A stretch of 64,000 nt of DNA, from contig NC_056525.1 of the NCBI RefSeq assembly GCF_019175285.1, positions 131,108,019 through 131,172,018 on the forward strand, given 5' to 3'. The first letter of the stretch is position 1. Each line of letters starts with the position of its first letter. The position numbers and the translations under genes were made by a program. Shown one piece after another: positions 49,301 through 53,400 of the stretch. The notes beneath the pieces were generated by a model. The model made no database searches. It worked only from the letters and a program-made list of their open reading frames with translations, and was not told the origin of the DNA. Origin of the DNA: Sceloporus undulatus (lineage: Eukaryota > Chordata > Lepidosauria > Squamata > Phrynosomatidae).

Positions 49301-51505
49301 GGAGATGTATCATTCATAGGGTCGCCATGAGTCGACATCGACTCGAGGGCAGTTAACAACAACAACAACAAGCAGAACAGTAGAGGACAGGAGGTCTTGG
49401 AGATGGCTCATCATGGGTTGCCATGAGTCGGGCTGATGCAAGGGCAGTTAACAAGAACTTATTGAGAATGGAGCAAGCTTATTTTCTGCGGCTCCAGAGA
49501 AATGGATTTGAGCTACAGGAAAAGTGAGTCCACCTAAACATTAGGAAGAACTTCCTGATAGTAAGAGTTGTTCAACAGTGGAAGACGCTGCCTTGGAAAG
49601 TGGTAGAGCCTTCCTTTTAAACTGGATGGCCATCTGTCAAGAGTGTTTTGCATGGCAGGAGGTTGGACTGGTTGGCCCGGGGGGGGGGTCTCTTCCAAAT
49701 GTGATTTTAGGTTGAGTATCCCTGATCTAGAATTCCAAAATACTCCAAAATCCAAAATTGTCCGGATGAGTGGCTAAGATAGTGACAATTTTTGTGCCCG
49801 ATGGTTCTGTGTACACAGATTTTGTTTCATGCATAAAATTATTTAAATTATGTATAAAGTTAATGAAAGTCTGTGTTTATAAGGTGTACATGAAACAAAT
49901 GATTTGCACATTTAGATGTGGGTACCATTTCTAAGATAATTCATTATTTATATGCAAATATTCCAAAATCTGAAAGAAATCCAAAATCTGCTTCTGGTGC
50001 CAAGTATTTTGTATATGGGAGACTCAACCCATATATGGATGAGCATTGAGAGGCCAGCATGGTGTGTGCAAAAATTCATGAGTACGGGATATGGTTCAGT
50101 ATGAACTCTGCCAAGTCTCCAGGAGTCTAGGAGGAACCAGACAGAATCTGGGTAAAGAATGGAACTCTTGAGAGGGAAGATGTGGAAGGGAAGGGAGAAA
50201 CCAGTAACCCTCCAAGATGAAGTGTAGTAGGATCTTTGACAATTACGGCCTGGTGACCAGTGAGGTGCTACCAAGATCATTTCATGCAGTGCTGCTTCCA
50301 GATGTGTGAGGAGAGAAAAATTGGAGTGACTTTTTGTTTTTTGAAATACCAAAAAGTTGATGACCAAATAGATGACATATCTGTGTGAAATAGGCTGATC
50401 TAGGCTCCATTTCTTGGGGTCCAGGGTCTGATAGCTGAAAAAATCTGCCAAACGTTAAGGTCTTCTTGTGTGTGGTAGGGTGTTCAGACTGGGAGTTTCT
50501 GTCAGAACATCTTAAAAGAAGGGTTGCATTATACATCAGGGATTGGGACCCTCCTCATCTGTCTAAATGTGCCTGAACTAGTGAATGCTTTCTGTTCAGC
50601 TAGGAATGCAATTGTAGAGTAGAAGAGGTTAGAAATGAATGAATACTAATTATATGCCCTAGCTGAAATCCTGACGTTACATCCCCACCATCCCAAGAAA
50701 TTGGTGTTTATGACAATATTCTGTAGAGAGATGGGATACCCTTGCGGAGATGGTGAGATATAGTACATCAGTGGAAAGGGGTCTTCATCTCTGAAGGGAG
50801 GGGAACCTGAAGGTGATGGTGTTTCCTGTCAGATGTTGAAAGGAAATTTGGAGTGAAATTTTGCCCAGGAAGCTATAGGTATACAGGATAGGATGGGCCA
50901 GCATCATTATGTCTGCTCTGGATTTGAGGATGATGGATTTGACAGACATTGGAACCTTTAATATCCTGTCTAAACAGACAGAGATCAAGGCCCTGTGAGT
51001 GTTTATGAGTGCTGCCAAATGGGTGGCTTATCTGGTTGGAGCCAACTTGCTCTTGTAATGACATGTGACCCTTGCCTTTCCTGGATGGTGACAGGAGATA
51101 AGCCAATCTTGGACAGTCTTCTTCACCATATACAAAGAATTTAACCTTTTGTACAGGACAAGGCTTTTTTTTCTAGTTTAGCAGATAACTAGAGAACTTA
51201 AGAGATTTTATAGAGGAAATTATTACTTAAAAAGTGTGATGTAGAAGACTGTGAACAAGTCAAGCATGTGGGCATTTTGAATTAGTGAAAAATGGAGAAG
51301 TGCATTTCTTAATTTTGTGAAAAATGCCAGCTTGACAGGCTTTCTGAGTAGATAAGAAAATTGACTGTGTTTTGTTGTATCTTCACTCAGTTTAGTTAAA
51401 ATTTGGTTCACAGGGTGTTTGGAACTAGCATGGTTGAAGAATATGAGGAAATAGCAGACTCGCAATACCAGTCTGAACGACAGGAACTCTTTGATGAAGA
51501 TTATG
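7101..51505 (+). CDS. SUCO: SUCO, 5' two-fifths of the gene (13 exons, spliced)
   Basis: Thirteen exons join in frame to about 433 codons: 7101-7171, 14470-14578, 18547-18692, 25541-25681, 25834-25978, 27530-27641, 29635-29759, 32556-32623, 38753-38860, 40718-40823, 47192-47212, 47427-47482, 51414-51505. The product begins with a hydrophobic signal peptide, then an acidic Ser/Thr/Glu-rich segment, then the SUN-like domain (from [18 protein letters not shown] through [54 protein letters not shown] to [11 protein letters not shown]). These strings are near-identical to vertebrate SUCO as I remember it. The family member is a type I rough-ER glycoprotein of the Slp1 group, which pairs with TAPT1/Emp65-like proteins, protects nascent soluble proteins and is needed for osteoblast collagen secretion and bone formation in mice. 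The remaining exons (linker, coiled coil, membrane span, basic C-terminus) do not follow on this strand; some lie inverted at 53.9-61.6 kb. Confidence 0.93.
7213..7297 (+). mobile_element. MITE half-copy at the start of SUCO intron 1
   Basis: It begins ctgcgtccgcactgggaaat and continues ttacctgccttggctcaggg, matching the left half of the 6147 family with several substitutions. The right half is missing; CR1 follows directly. Confidence 0.5.
7298..8215 (-). mobile_element. CR1 LINE 3' part with a second CR1 end nested in it
   Basis: A minus-strand open frame of about 190 codons (7324-7896) encodes the CR1 RT C-terminus ([41 protein letters not shown]). At 7951-8138 another CR1 3' end is inserted, after which the first copy resumes (ttgttagttttggcccagct). 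Confidence 0.85.
8310..8705. other. Intron 1 stretch, possible Tigger-like fragment
   Basis: 8313-8500 begins acagtggaccattggtcatt and has weak internal symmetry (agatggtccagtctacagat), suggesting an old Tigger-like MITE. Nothing was recognised in 8500-8705. Confidence 0.25.
8706..8948. mobile_element. Palindromic hAT-like MITE, copy 2
   Basis: Left end ggacctgtacagacacaaca, then aaaataaagctgtttcaggt; right end aaagtgacccaaagcagctt, tattttggcctgtctgtac and aggccc. Same family as 3924-4159. Confidence 0.7.
9120..9800 (+). mobile_element. RTE-BovB LINE 3' part with a foreign repeat inserted
   Basis: BovB RT C-terminal sequence in broken frames (…[40 protein letters not shown]) and a 3' tail ggggtcaccataagttgaag to about 9800. 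A roughly 95-bp Penelope-like terminal fragment interrupts it at 9630-9725. Confidence 0.8.
9630..9725 (-). mobile_element. Penelope-like terminal fragment with hammerhead-like core
   Basis: Contains ggctatatggccatgttcta and, on the minus strand, CTGAAGA (9710-9704), a 5-bp stem GCCAG/CTGGC and TAAAC, close to the hammerhead ribozyme order CUGANGA, stem II, GAAA. The same motif recurs at 52.48 kb. Family assignment is tentative. Confidence 0.4.
9805..12110 (+). mobile_element. CR1 LINE, degenerate, split by a second CR1
   Basis: It starts in the endonuclease region (tgggagacttcaactaccta), passes through RT motifs ([18 protein letters not shown]-like near 10.6 kb, then KAFDK near 10.45 kb), and resumes after the nested CR1 at 11643 to end with ttccagctataaggttctat near 12100. 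Many stops and internal deletions. Confidence 0.75.
11108..11642 (-). mobile_element. CR1 nested inside CR1, 7-bp target duplication
   Basis: A minus-orientation CR1 3' end (ccatagagttggaaaaggcc onward) with internal deletion, flanked on both sides by attgaag (11101-11107 and 11643-11649). The host CR1 reads continuously across if it is removed. Confidence 0.75.
12290..12990 (+). mobile_element. L2-like LINE fragment
   Basis: Broken frames match the L2 RT C-terminal region seen at 3.1-3.9 kb ([35 protein letters not shown]). Very degenerate. Confidence 0.5.
12991..13394. other. Intron 1 stretch, nothing recognised
   Basis: AT-rich sequence without a recognisable repeat or exon. No open frame with SUCO similarity. 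Confidence 0.4.
13395..13850 (+). mobile_element. CR1 LINE 3' end
   Basis: Plus-strand CR1 3' part in broken frames ([40 protein letters not shown]), ending ccaactctgtgattctatgt. Confidence 0.8.
13921..14045 (-). mobile_element. BovB-tailed tRNA-derived SINE, 3' part
   Basis: The minus strand ends in the tail cttgaaggcacacaacagc and contains the ggcaaacttgcctagaaaac block, as in the fuller copy at 29765-30020. Confidence 0.6.
14046..14469. other. End of SUCO intron 1, nothing recognised
   Basis: AT-rich intron sequence leading to the exon 2 acceptor. No repeat was recognised. Confidence 0.4.
14470..14578 (+). CDS. SUCO: SUCO exon 2
   Basis: It is preceded by tttaacag and followed by gtaagt; phase 2 in, phase 0 out. 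It encodes [12 protein letters not shown] and an Asn/Glu-rich stretch. [10 protein letters not shown] aligns with the LPSWRVCCKE segment just after the signal peptide in mammalian SUCO. Confidence 0.9.
14579..15194. other. SUCO intron 2, first part, nothing recognised
   Basis: AT-rich. No SUCO-like frame was found, although mammals carry extra coding sequence between the equivalents of exons 2 and 3. Confidence 0.4.
15195..15430. mobile_element. Palindromic hAT-like MITE, copy 3
   Basis: Left ggccttttacagacagcc and aaaataaagctgcttcgagt; right gtgacttgaagcagctttat, tttggctgtcttgtg. Same family as 3924 and 8706, more diverged. Confidence 0.65.
15575..16130 (+). repeat. Unclassified interspersed repeat, copy B (longest)
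   Basis: It shares ggttatctcacttaataaag, tgtgtctagctggaagtttt, gcattagcactggaggggta and acagtctaataaac-type blocks with copies A and C. It continues through gccaccaaaatggaaatcat and ggttcaaaatatttttgtct, blocks also found in the second half of copy C. About 555 bp; no frame over 144 codons, none recognised. Confidence 0.55.
16131..17144. other. SUCO intron 2, mostly plain, with an L2-like 3' tail
   Basis: About 16.77-16.94 kb ends gaagctgccttgggtcctgg … aaataaaaataat, an L2-type 3' terminus, preceded by a Tigger-like start (cagtcagccctccccatag, 16719). The rest is AT-rich with nothing recognised. Confidence 0.4.
17145..17375 (-). mobile_element. Sauria-type SINE
   Basis: The reverse complement shows a tRNA-like head (gtactgcagccactcaccca), a central gtacccaacttgttgggggc block and the gcggtacag-like 3' end. 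Sauria SINEs are known from squamates and support the organism call. Confidence 0.75.
17455..17860 (+). mobile_element. L2-like LINE 3' end
   Basis: Contains gatctcttccggcaggcctt (end of the ORF, compare FQQAF at 37.26 kb) and ends with the tail tgttgttgttgttg near 17860. Confidence 0.65.
18008..18388. mobile_element. MITE (6147 family) with a Tigger-like fragment between its ends
   Basis: A left terminus (ggtccaaaacacagtgcag) at 18009 is followed by a Tigger-like half (tccatggattttggtatcc, 18071-18125), then a full-looking MITE from about 18170 (gatccaaaacacattgcag) to 18388 (ctgcactgtgttttggacc). Confidence 0.6.
18547..18692 (+). CDS. SUCO: SUCO exon 3: acidic Ser/Thr-rich luminal segment
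   Basis: It is bounded by taacag and gtaagc; phase 0 in, phase 2 out. It encodes a low-complexity acidic and Ser/Thr-rich segment containing [10 protein letters not shown], matching the TSEITPISK part of mammalian SUCO. The mammalian protein is longer here, so one upstream exon may be absent in this lineage or undetected in intron 2. Confidence 0.87.
18838..19740 (+). repeat. Unclassified interspersed repeat, copy C, split by CR1
   Basis: First part 18838-19084 (atctcagttaacaaaccctc, ttgtctagttagattctttt, agcatcaacactggcagaag), second part about 19533-19740 (gagcaccaaaatagagatca, gtttcaaaatattttagtta). The CR1 at 19085-19532 lies between, and both halves match copy B collinearly. Confidence 0.55.
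19085..19532 (+). mobile_element. CR1 LINE 3' end inserted in the unclassified repeat
   Basis: Plus-strand CR1 C-terminus ([40 protein letters not shown]) ending tggtctcttccaaacag. Relatively intact, so younger than the repeat it splits. Confidence 0.85.
19741..20725. other. SUCO intron 3 stretch, nothing recognised
   Basis: No clear repeat or exon was identified. Small open frames here lack recognisable similarity. Confidence 0.35.
20726..21945 (+). mobile_element. RTE-BovB LINE, endonuclease-to-RT region, split by a MITE
   Basis: Broken plus-strand frames include [28 protein letters not shown] and RT text up to ACALLTMA (CFIDYG). It is collinear with 47.8-48.3 kb. A TA-flanked MITE interrupts it at 21270-21477 and a hAT end abuts it at 21946. 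Confidence 0.75.
21270..21477. mobile_element. TA-flanked MITE inside BovB
   Basis: Begins tacagcacgcctgcattata and ends ggcaaggttcaactgtat, weakly inverted termini with TA on both sides, GC-rich centre and a long G run (21419-21432). BovB sequence is collinear on either side. Confidence 0.5.
21946..22130 (+). mobile_element. hAT-type end fragment
   Basis: Starts cagtgatggaaaacctttta, matching the common hAT (Charlie-like) terminus cagtgatggcgaacctttt. The right terminus was not found. Confidence 0.4.
22131..22544. other. Intron 3 stretch with G-rich tract, unclassified
   Basis: Contains a G-rich run (22160-22190) and no recognised repeat end or exon. Confidence 0.3.
22545..22620 (+). mobile_element. 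Tigger-like MITE half
   Basis: tacagtctacccttgacatt then catgggtgttaagggcacaa and acccccca follow the Tigger-type pattern; only one end is present, next to CR1. Confidence 0.45.
22621..25150 (-). mobile_element. CR1 LINE 5' half: ORF1 (esterase type) and endonuclease
   Basis: Read on the minus strand: 5' UTR near 25.15 kb, an ORF1-like start [15 protein letters not shown] (about 24.89 kb), an esterase-like region around 24.5-23.8 kb, the endonuclease [18 protein letters not shown] with SDHVLLEF (about 23.54-23.3 kb), then a linker to 22.62 kb ([18 protein letters not shown]). The RT and 3' end are absent, which is the reverse of the usual 5' truncation. Frames are interrupted in several places. 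Confidence 0.85.
25151..25540. other. End of SUCO intron 3, nothing recognised
   Basis: AT-rich sequence leading into exon 4. Confidence 0.4.
25541..25681 (+). CDS. SUCO: SUCO exon 4: acidic segment
   Basis: It follows ttcccttcag and is followed by gtgagt; phase 2 at both ends. It encodes an acidic stretch including [18 protein letters not shown], equivalent to SETEQSETDCDVGEALDA in mammals. Confidence 0.9.
25834..25978 (+). CDS. SUCO: SUCO exon 5
   Basis: Acceptor cttttag, donor gtatgt; phase 2 in, phase 0 out. It encodes [17 protein letters not shown] and [12 protein letters not shown], both strongly conserved with mammalian SUCO. The intron before it is only about 150 bp. Confidence 0.92.
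26253..26935 (-). mobile_element. CR1 LINE 3' end, fairly intact
   Basis: A 187-codon minus-strand open frame (26327-26890) encodes the CR1 RT C-terminus ([60 protein letters not shown]), followed by the 3' terminus at 26255. One of the youngest-looking CR1 pieces here. Confidence 0.9.
26936..27529. other. SUCO intron 5 stretch, nothing recognised
   Basis: No clear repeat except short pyrimidine runs. Leads into exon 6. Confidence 0.4.
27530..27641 (+). CDS. SUCO: SUCO exon 6: entry to the SUN-like domain
   Basis: Acceptor ttgtccag, donor gtgagt; phase 0 in, phase 1 out. It encodes [20 protein letters not shown] followed by [13 protein letters not shown]. The first residues (RKAG) are a few shorter than the mammalian version (SSDYTKPG), suggesting an acceptor shift. 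Confidence 0.9.
28004..28185 (-). mobile_element. CR1 LINE 3' terminal fragment
   Basis: Starts catagaatcatagagcaata then gagttggaagagaccacaag and extends about 180 bp into the CR1 3' end. Confidence 0.85.
28310..28372 (-). mobile_element. Sauria-type SINE head fragment
   Basis: gagtgagtggctgcattaca then ggcatttagccactgtgcc is the reverse complement of the Sauria SINE head seen at 17.3 kb. Confidence 0.5.
28525..28862. mobile_element. Tigger-like MITE, 'gagtatcccttatccg' family
   Basis: Left end attgagtattccttatccga, right end ggattttcagataagggata then ctcggcctgtat. The middle (gaccatcagaaagcaaaggt) is shared with related vertebrate elements. About 338 bp. Confidence 0.75.
28930..29155 (+). 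mobile_element. tRNA-derived SINE ending in ctttacctt
   Basis: Contains ccaatgggaaggtaaacatg, ccacatgaccacgaagtagt, tgcctcttcggctaagtaac, gagatgagcaccgcctcctg, and ends acctttgcctttacctt; this body is common in reptile tRNA SINEs. Confidence 0.6.
29635..29759 (+). CDS. SUCO: SUCO exon 7: SUN-like domain
   Basis: Acceptor tatacag, donor gtaact; phase 1 in, phase 0 out. It encodes [20 protein letters not shown] and [20 protein letters not shown], nearly invariant among vertebrate SUCO proteins. Confidence 0.94.
29765..30020 (-). mobile_element. BovB-tailed tRNA-derived SINE, nearly full length
   Basis: On the minus strand: tRNA-like head (gagagccattgtggtgttgt, then ggattcgaatccccactcag as B box), a body, and the tail gagtcaccataaatggggaa, tgaattgaaggcagacaaca, resembling the BovB 3' end. 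A ttttgtttgt run interrupts the body. It begins 6 bp after SUCO exon 7. Confidence 0.7.
30021..30816. other. SUCO intron 7 stretch, nothing recognised
   Basis: AT-rich intron without recognised repeats. Confidence 0.35.
30817..31345. mobile_element. Tigger-like element with internal unrelated segment
   Basis: Left end acaggctgagtctcccttat then ccaaaattcatgggaccgga; the right part repeats gggcaaatattccaaaattg in inverse. The 300-bp middle (30.9-31.25 kb) is not part of the short MITE and contains small inverted arms. Right terminus decayed. Confidence 0.5.
31981..32395. mobile_element. MITE 'tactgtatatactc' family with long flanking repeats
   Basis: Termini tactgtatatactcaactct and, inverted, tactgtatacattcatgtat. 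The interior (aagtcgacctcatgtataaa, ataagtcaatccaggttttt) matches 44.28 kb. Direct repeats of about 28 bp (tagaaatattgaaaataatt plus ctatgaaa) flank it. Confidence 0.65.
32556..32623 (+). CDS. SUCO: SUCO exon 8: SUN-like domain
   Basis: Acceptor tttatag, donor gtaatt; phase 0 in, phase 2 out. It encodes [20 protein letters not shown], including the conserved MLNPC motif of the Slp1/SUCO SUN-like fold. Confidence 0.93.
32624..33679. other. SUCO intron 8, mostly unique sequence
   Basis: No repeat family or coding similarity recognised. Confidence 0.4.
33680..34230 (-). mobile_element. Possible L2-like LINE 3' tail
   Basis: 33.70-33.86 kb reads like a reversed L2/CR1-type 3' end (taaaatatttctacccagtc, cagagcagcttacaaataac). 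The remainder to 34.23 kb is unclassified; the minus-strand open frame there is not recognised. Confidence 0.3.
34310..34353 (+). repeat. (TTTA)n microsatellite
   Basis: Uninterrupted tttattta repeats for about 40 bp at the 3' terminus of the adjoining minus-strand L2-like LINE. Confidence 0.9.
34354..35960 (-). mobile_element. L2-like LINE, RT and 3' UTR, split by CR1
   Basis: Minus-strand RT text: [48 protein letters not shown], then after the CR1 insertion [20 protein letters not shown] and [10 protein letters not shown], followed by a long 3' UTR to 34354 (agccctacatggcttgggtc in minus sense). Confidence 0.8.
35334..35632 (-). mobile_element. CR1 LINE 3' end inserted in the L2 RT
   Basis: Starts ggaatcatggaatcatagag and runs in minus sense through [20 protein letters not shown] and [15 protein letters not shown]. 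It shares a continuous frame with the L2 RT, making a chimeric open frame at 35408-35773. Confidence 0.85.
35962..36170 (+). mobile_element. RTE-BovB internal fragment
   Basis: ggaagaacaagagatctctt, gataaaggaaatttaaacca and ggggatgctttgcagtcagc match the BovB segment at 21.11-21.2 kb. Confidence 0.6.
36225..36580 (-). mobile_element. L2-like LINE 3' UTR fragment
   Basis: cccaagccatttggggcttt, gtattggtagccagctgcag, gagtgcattacagtagtctg parallel 34.8-35.0 kb (gccatgtagggctttaaagg, gattggcagccaatgaaggg). Confidence 0.65.
36980..37560 (+). mobile_element. L2-like LINE 3' end with C-terminal ORF
   Basis: The open frame 36984-37274 ends [20 protein letters not shown] … [16 protein letters not shown], the L2 C-terminus. 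The 3' UTR ends tcgaagtgattaagcggaat then (aat)n. Confidence 0.8.
37586..38280. mobile_element. Large GC-rich palindromic MITE, TA-flanked
   Basis: Left terminus TACCGTATTTTCCAGCGTAA, right terminus TTATATGCCGGAAAATACGG then TA. The arms stay inverted far inward: ctccagagccggccgggcc on the left mirrors ggcccggccggctctggag on the right, and actcctcgccgccgcc mirrors ggcggcggcgctgaggagt. The centre is a GC-rich spacer of roughly 150 bp. Open frames here are composition artefacts. Confidence 0.8.
38281..38752. other. End of SUCO intron 8, nothing recognised
   Basis: Unique-looking intron sequence leading into exon 9. Confidence 0.4.
38753..38860 (+). CDS. SUCO: SUCO exon 9: SUN-like domain core
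   Basis: Acceptor cctaaag, donor gtatga; phase 2 at both ends. It encodes [20 protein letters not shown] and [14 protein letters not shown]. The W is split across the preceding junction (tg|g), which confirms the splice pairing. Confidence 0.94.
38861..39453. other. SUCO intron 9, first part, nothing recognised
   Basis: AT-rich; about 39095-39230 (cataagaagctgccatatac) may be an old SINE fragment but was not assigned. Confidence 0.3.
39454..40626. mobile_element. Tigger-like non-autonomous element with internal repeat array
   Basis: Inverted termini (left tagtagagtcttgattatcc, right inverted tacagtagagtcccaattat) and TA flanks. Between 39590 and 40330 a unit built on ggcttggatttcttcagcc and its partner ggctgaggaaattcaagc recurs at least eight times in alternating orientation. 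An 11-bp CG-rich hairpin (ccccaatggcg/cgtcattgggg) lies at 40502-40535. Confidence 0.75.
40718..40823 (+). CDS. SUCO: SUCO exon 10: SUN-like domain
   Basis: Acceptor gttctag, donor gtaact; phase 2 in, phase 0 out. It encodes [20 protein letters not shown] and [15 protein letters not shown], conserved SUN-like core strands. Confidence 0.94.
40824..42506. other. SUCO intron 10, first part
   Basis: A (TTAT)n tract at 41130-41155 and a G run at 41571-41588 followed by A-rich runs; otherwise no recognised repeat or exon. Confidence 0.4.
42515..42897 (+). mobile_element. hAT-family non-autonomous element with 8-bp target duplication
   Basis: Terminal inverted repeats CAGGGGTAGGCAACCTGCGG and GGTTGCCTACCCCTG. 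An exact 8-bp duplication cagtaaag flanks it (42507-42514, 42898-42905). 383 bp, GC-rich ends, AT-rich middle with a tttattta run. No transposase. Confidence 0.92.
42906..43340. other. SUCO intron 10 stretch, nothing recognised
   Basis: AT-rich, no recognised repeats. Confidence 0.35.
43343..43594. mobile_element. Tigger-like MITE, TA target duplication
   Basis: Left CACTGCTACCTCGGGTTACG, right (inverted) CAGTGGTACCCCGGGATACG, each bordered by TA (43341-43342, 43595-43596). The interior repeats short units of the type cgtaacccgaaaa and cgtatcccggaa. Confidence 0.85.
43775..43850 (+). repeat. 38-bp tandem duplication
   Basis: Two adjacent 38-bp copies (atgggagaatccattgaata …) differing at one base, at 43775-43812 and 43813-43850. 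Confidence 0.9.
43851..44283. other. SUCO intron 10 stretch, nothing recognised
   Basis: No repeat or exon recognised. Confidence 0.35.
44284..44400. mobile_element. MITE fragment, 'tatatactc' family
   Basis: accatatatactcttgtata then agctgaaaaatttgtatcaa and acctggattgacttatacac match one half of the element at 31981-32395. Confidence 0.55.
44560..44985 (+). mobile_element. CR1 LINE 3' end, fairly intact
   Basis: Plus-strand open frame (44606-44899): [53 protein letters not shown], then the 3' end ttctatgattctttctat. Confidence 0.9.
45040..45600 (+). mobile_element. L1 LINE fragment (ORF1 end, ORF2 start), split by a MITE
   Basis: Plus-strand [19 protein letters not shown] resembles the L1 endonuclease N-terminus, and after the MITE the text [11 protein letters not shown] matches the next conserved endonuclease motif. 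The frame before 45125 ([20 protein letters not shown]) could be the end of ORF1. Confidence 0.55.
45237..45440. mobile_element. Tigger-like MITE inside L1
   Basis: Left acagtcggccctctgtatcc, right ggattttggtatccaccact and accaagagtccgctgtg; same family as 2793-2998. The L1 endonuclease reading is collinear across it. Confidence 0.75.
45768..46035. mobile_element. hAT-like MITE with gggctgaaacag ends
   Basis: Left tagggctgaaacagaactac, right ggctgtctgtttcagcccat. The inner arms are moderately inverted and GC-rich. About 265 bp. Confidence 0.6.
46036..47191. other. SUCO intron 10, last part, mostly unique
   Basis: AT-rich; no recognised repeats. Leads to the microexon. Confidence 0.4.
47192..47212 (+). 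CDS. SUCO: SUCO exon 11: 21-nt microexon MFIKYLK
   Basis: A 21-nt exon between a polypyrimidine-rich acceptor (ctctgcttcag) and donor gttagc; phase 0 at both ends. It encodes MFIKYLK, matching MFIKYIK between YAKYVK and VELLSHFG in mammals. Gene predictors easily miss it because it is tiny and sits in an intron of more than 6 kb. Confidence 0.88.
47427..47482 (+). CDS. SUCO: SUCO exon 12: SUN-like domain
   Basis: Acceptor tacttag, donor gtaatt; phase 0 in, phase 2 out. It encodes [18 protein letters not shown], with the conserved GSEHFCPLS motif of the SUN-like domain. Confidence 0.94.
47760..49375 (+). mobile_element. RTE-BovB LINE, longest copy (RT through 3' tail)
   Basis: Broken plus-strand frames include [80 protein letters not shown] and [11 protein letters not shown], ending with (caa)n at 49372. 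RT to C-terminus of BovB; the 5' end is missing. Confidence 0.9.
49376..49712 (+). mobile_element. Second BovB tail followed by a CR1 3' end
   Basis: 49376-49455 repeats the BovB 3' end (gaggtcttggagatggctca, gggcagttaacaagaactta). 49456-49712 is a degenerate CR1 3' end with a G run in place of the terminal block. Confidence 0.6.
49713..50035. mobile_element. Tigger-like MITE, 'gagtatcccttatccg' family
   Basis: Left gttgagtatccctgatctag, right gtatatgggagactcaaccc; middle gtgtacatgaaacaaatgat. About 323 bp, same family as 28525-28862. Confidence 0.75.
50036..51413. other. SUCO intron 12 stretch, unclassified
   Basis: Not clearly assigned. The minus strand from 51.1 to 49.95 kb carries several overlapping open frames up to 167 codons without recognised similarity, so an undetected old LINE is possible. 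Confidence 0.25.
51414..51505 (+). CDS. SUCO: SUCO exon 13: end of the SUN-like domain
   Basis: Acceptor ggttcacag, donor gtaagt; phase 2 in, phase 1 out. It encodes [20 protein letters not shown] and [10 protein letters not shown]. The next mammalian residues (DYPLDYNTGED) are not found downstream on this strand, so this is the last sense-strand exon in the window. Confidence 0.94.
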
Positions 51506-51540
51506 GTAAGTAAGTTGCTGTCTCTCAAATAGTCCTTAGG

Positions 51541-52580
51541 TATAGTTTTTTGTGGGTTTTTCGAGCTGTGTGGCCATGTTCTAGAAGATTTTCTTCTTTC
51601 TCGCGGGGAAAAAACATCTGGACTTGCAACACTACTAAGGACAGTCAAGGAGAACGTGCAAAGGCAGGCTTATTGCTGACATAAAGAAAACAAAAATAAC
51701 GACTAAGAAGATCTACATTAAATTCAACCTTAGAAGACTGTAACCAAGGCTGGCTCGACCAAATTAGGGGGCTCATGGCCGAATCTACAACACCTAATCA
51801 GAGCAGTGGGGATAAAGGATATTGGTGATGTTTCCTACACAGCGTCACATGGGGTGAGTTCATTTGAGGGCAGCTAACAACAACAAACCAGAGAGAATGG
51901 GCCGACTGGGTTTTTTTTTCGCATGCCCCTTGGGAGCTGTATAAAAAAAGTTGTTTTTGGAAGGCGAGTTCAGCGCGTTAAACAAGCCTCCCATCACATG
52001 CCTTACATATTGGAGGTACAATCCTTCTTGCATGGATGTTTTGAAGGTTCTGCAGGTTCTTGCACAAGCATCACTCTTACCCAAAGAAGTTAATTGGAAT
52101 GGCCAAGCCAGTTAACAGAAAATTTCTGTTTGCAGTGAAGGCACTTCTTGACGAGTCCCATGGGGCCCTAAAATTCCCAAACGGGCAGAAGAAAGAACAT
52201 CCAAGCTAACTAAGCAAGGAAAAAACATGTTACAATCCTGGAAAGCTCCTAAAGAGACGAAACACAAACAGGCATGTGCTAAAGGACAAAGCCTCTCTCA
52301 GACAGTCTCAAGACTCCAAAGGGAGTTCCAGATACTGTTTGCTACTGTGGGACATAAAACAGTAACTGAGGAATGGCCATCAGCACAAGACCCACCCACA
52401 ATACACATCGCAAATCACTCCTGCATTTCCCCGGCTCACACAGTATACATACACCCAACTTTTTTCCAGGCAAACAGCATTCTCTGAAGATGCCAGCACA
52501 GTGCGGGAACATCAGGAAAACTTCAGAAACATGGCCACCAGCCGAAAAAACCCACAAAACAAACCATCGATGCTGGCCAT
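51541..52580. mobile_element. Penelope-like terminal sequences around an unclassified core, with a BovB tail inserted
   Basis: 51545-51600 carries gtgggtttttcgagctgtgt, ggccatgttctagaagattt; the inverse motif (atggccaccagccgaaaaaa) closes it near 52560, with a hammerhead-like core at 52484-52511. A BovB 3' end lies at 51655-51888 (catttgagggcagctaacaa). The interior was not identified. Base quality appears low from here on. Confidence 0.4.
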
Positions 52581-52599
52581 GCACGGCCTTTGACTTCAC

Positions 52600-53400
52600 A
52601 CCCTCTCCAGCGTATCTTCTCCAGGGCTACACATTCCCCAGCTCTCTAAAGTCGTTCCTCACAGGGCCATTAGTTTCCAGAACCCTTCACCCATTTTAGT
52701 CGCCCCCTCCTTGACCTTGTCCGGTTTCTTCAAACATCCTTTTTGATTGTGGTTGCTGAGAACTGGACACAAATTCCAGGTGGGGCCCTGACCAAAGCAA
52801 AATACAGCCACCACCATTTCTTCTCTTGACCTAGGACACTATACTTTTATGATGCAAGCTAATTGCCTTGGCTTTTTTAGGCTGCTTATCACCACTCTTG
52901 ACCTCTTGTTTATTGTAGTCTACTCGGGGACTCCTAGATCCCTTTCACATGTAGTCTCCTTAAGCCAGTATCCCCATCCTATATCTGTGCAATTTAGTTT
53001 TTATCGCCTAAGTGCAAGTACCTTACATTTTTCTGTGTTGAAATATCATTTGTTCGCTTTGGCCCAGTATCCAATTTATTCCGGTCATTTGGAATTTTGA
53101 ATCCTGTCCTCGAGGTGTTAGCTCTGGAGTGTTAGGACGTTAAACCTCTTCCTACTTTGTGTCATCTGCCAAAATTATAAGTTGCCCCTAATCGTCATCC
53201 AAGTCATTGATAAAGATGTGAATAGCACTGACCCAAAACAGACCCTGTGGCACCTCATGGTCACTTCTCCCCAGCGATGAATCGAATAAGTATCCATTGT
53301 TGAGCACCCTTTAGTGTTGGCCGGTCAAACCAACTTACCAAATCCATGTAACAGTTACTCTGTCTAGCCCACATTGTTTCAGGACTGTATCGGTAAACTT
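52600..53400 (-). mobile_element. CR1 LINE part, many small indels
   Basis: Minus-orientation CR1 (ctacacattccccagctctc, catcctttttgattgtggtt, cccagtatccaatttattcc) aligned to the copies at 7.5 and 11.4 kb but with indels every few tens of bases. Confidence 0.7.
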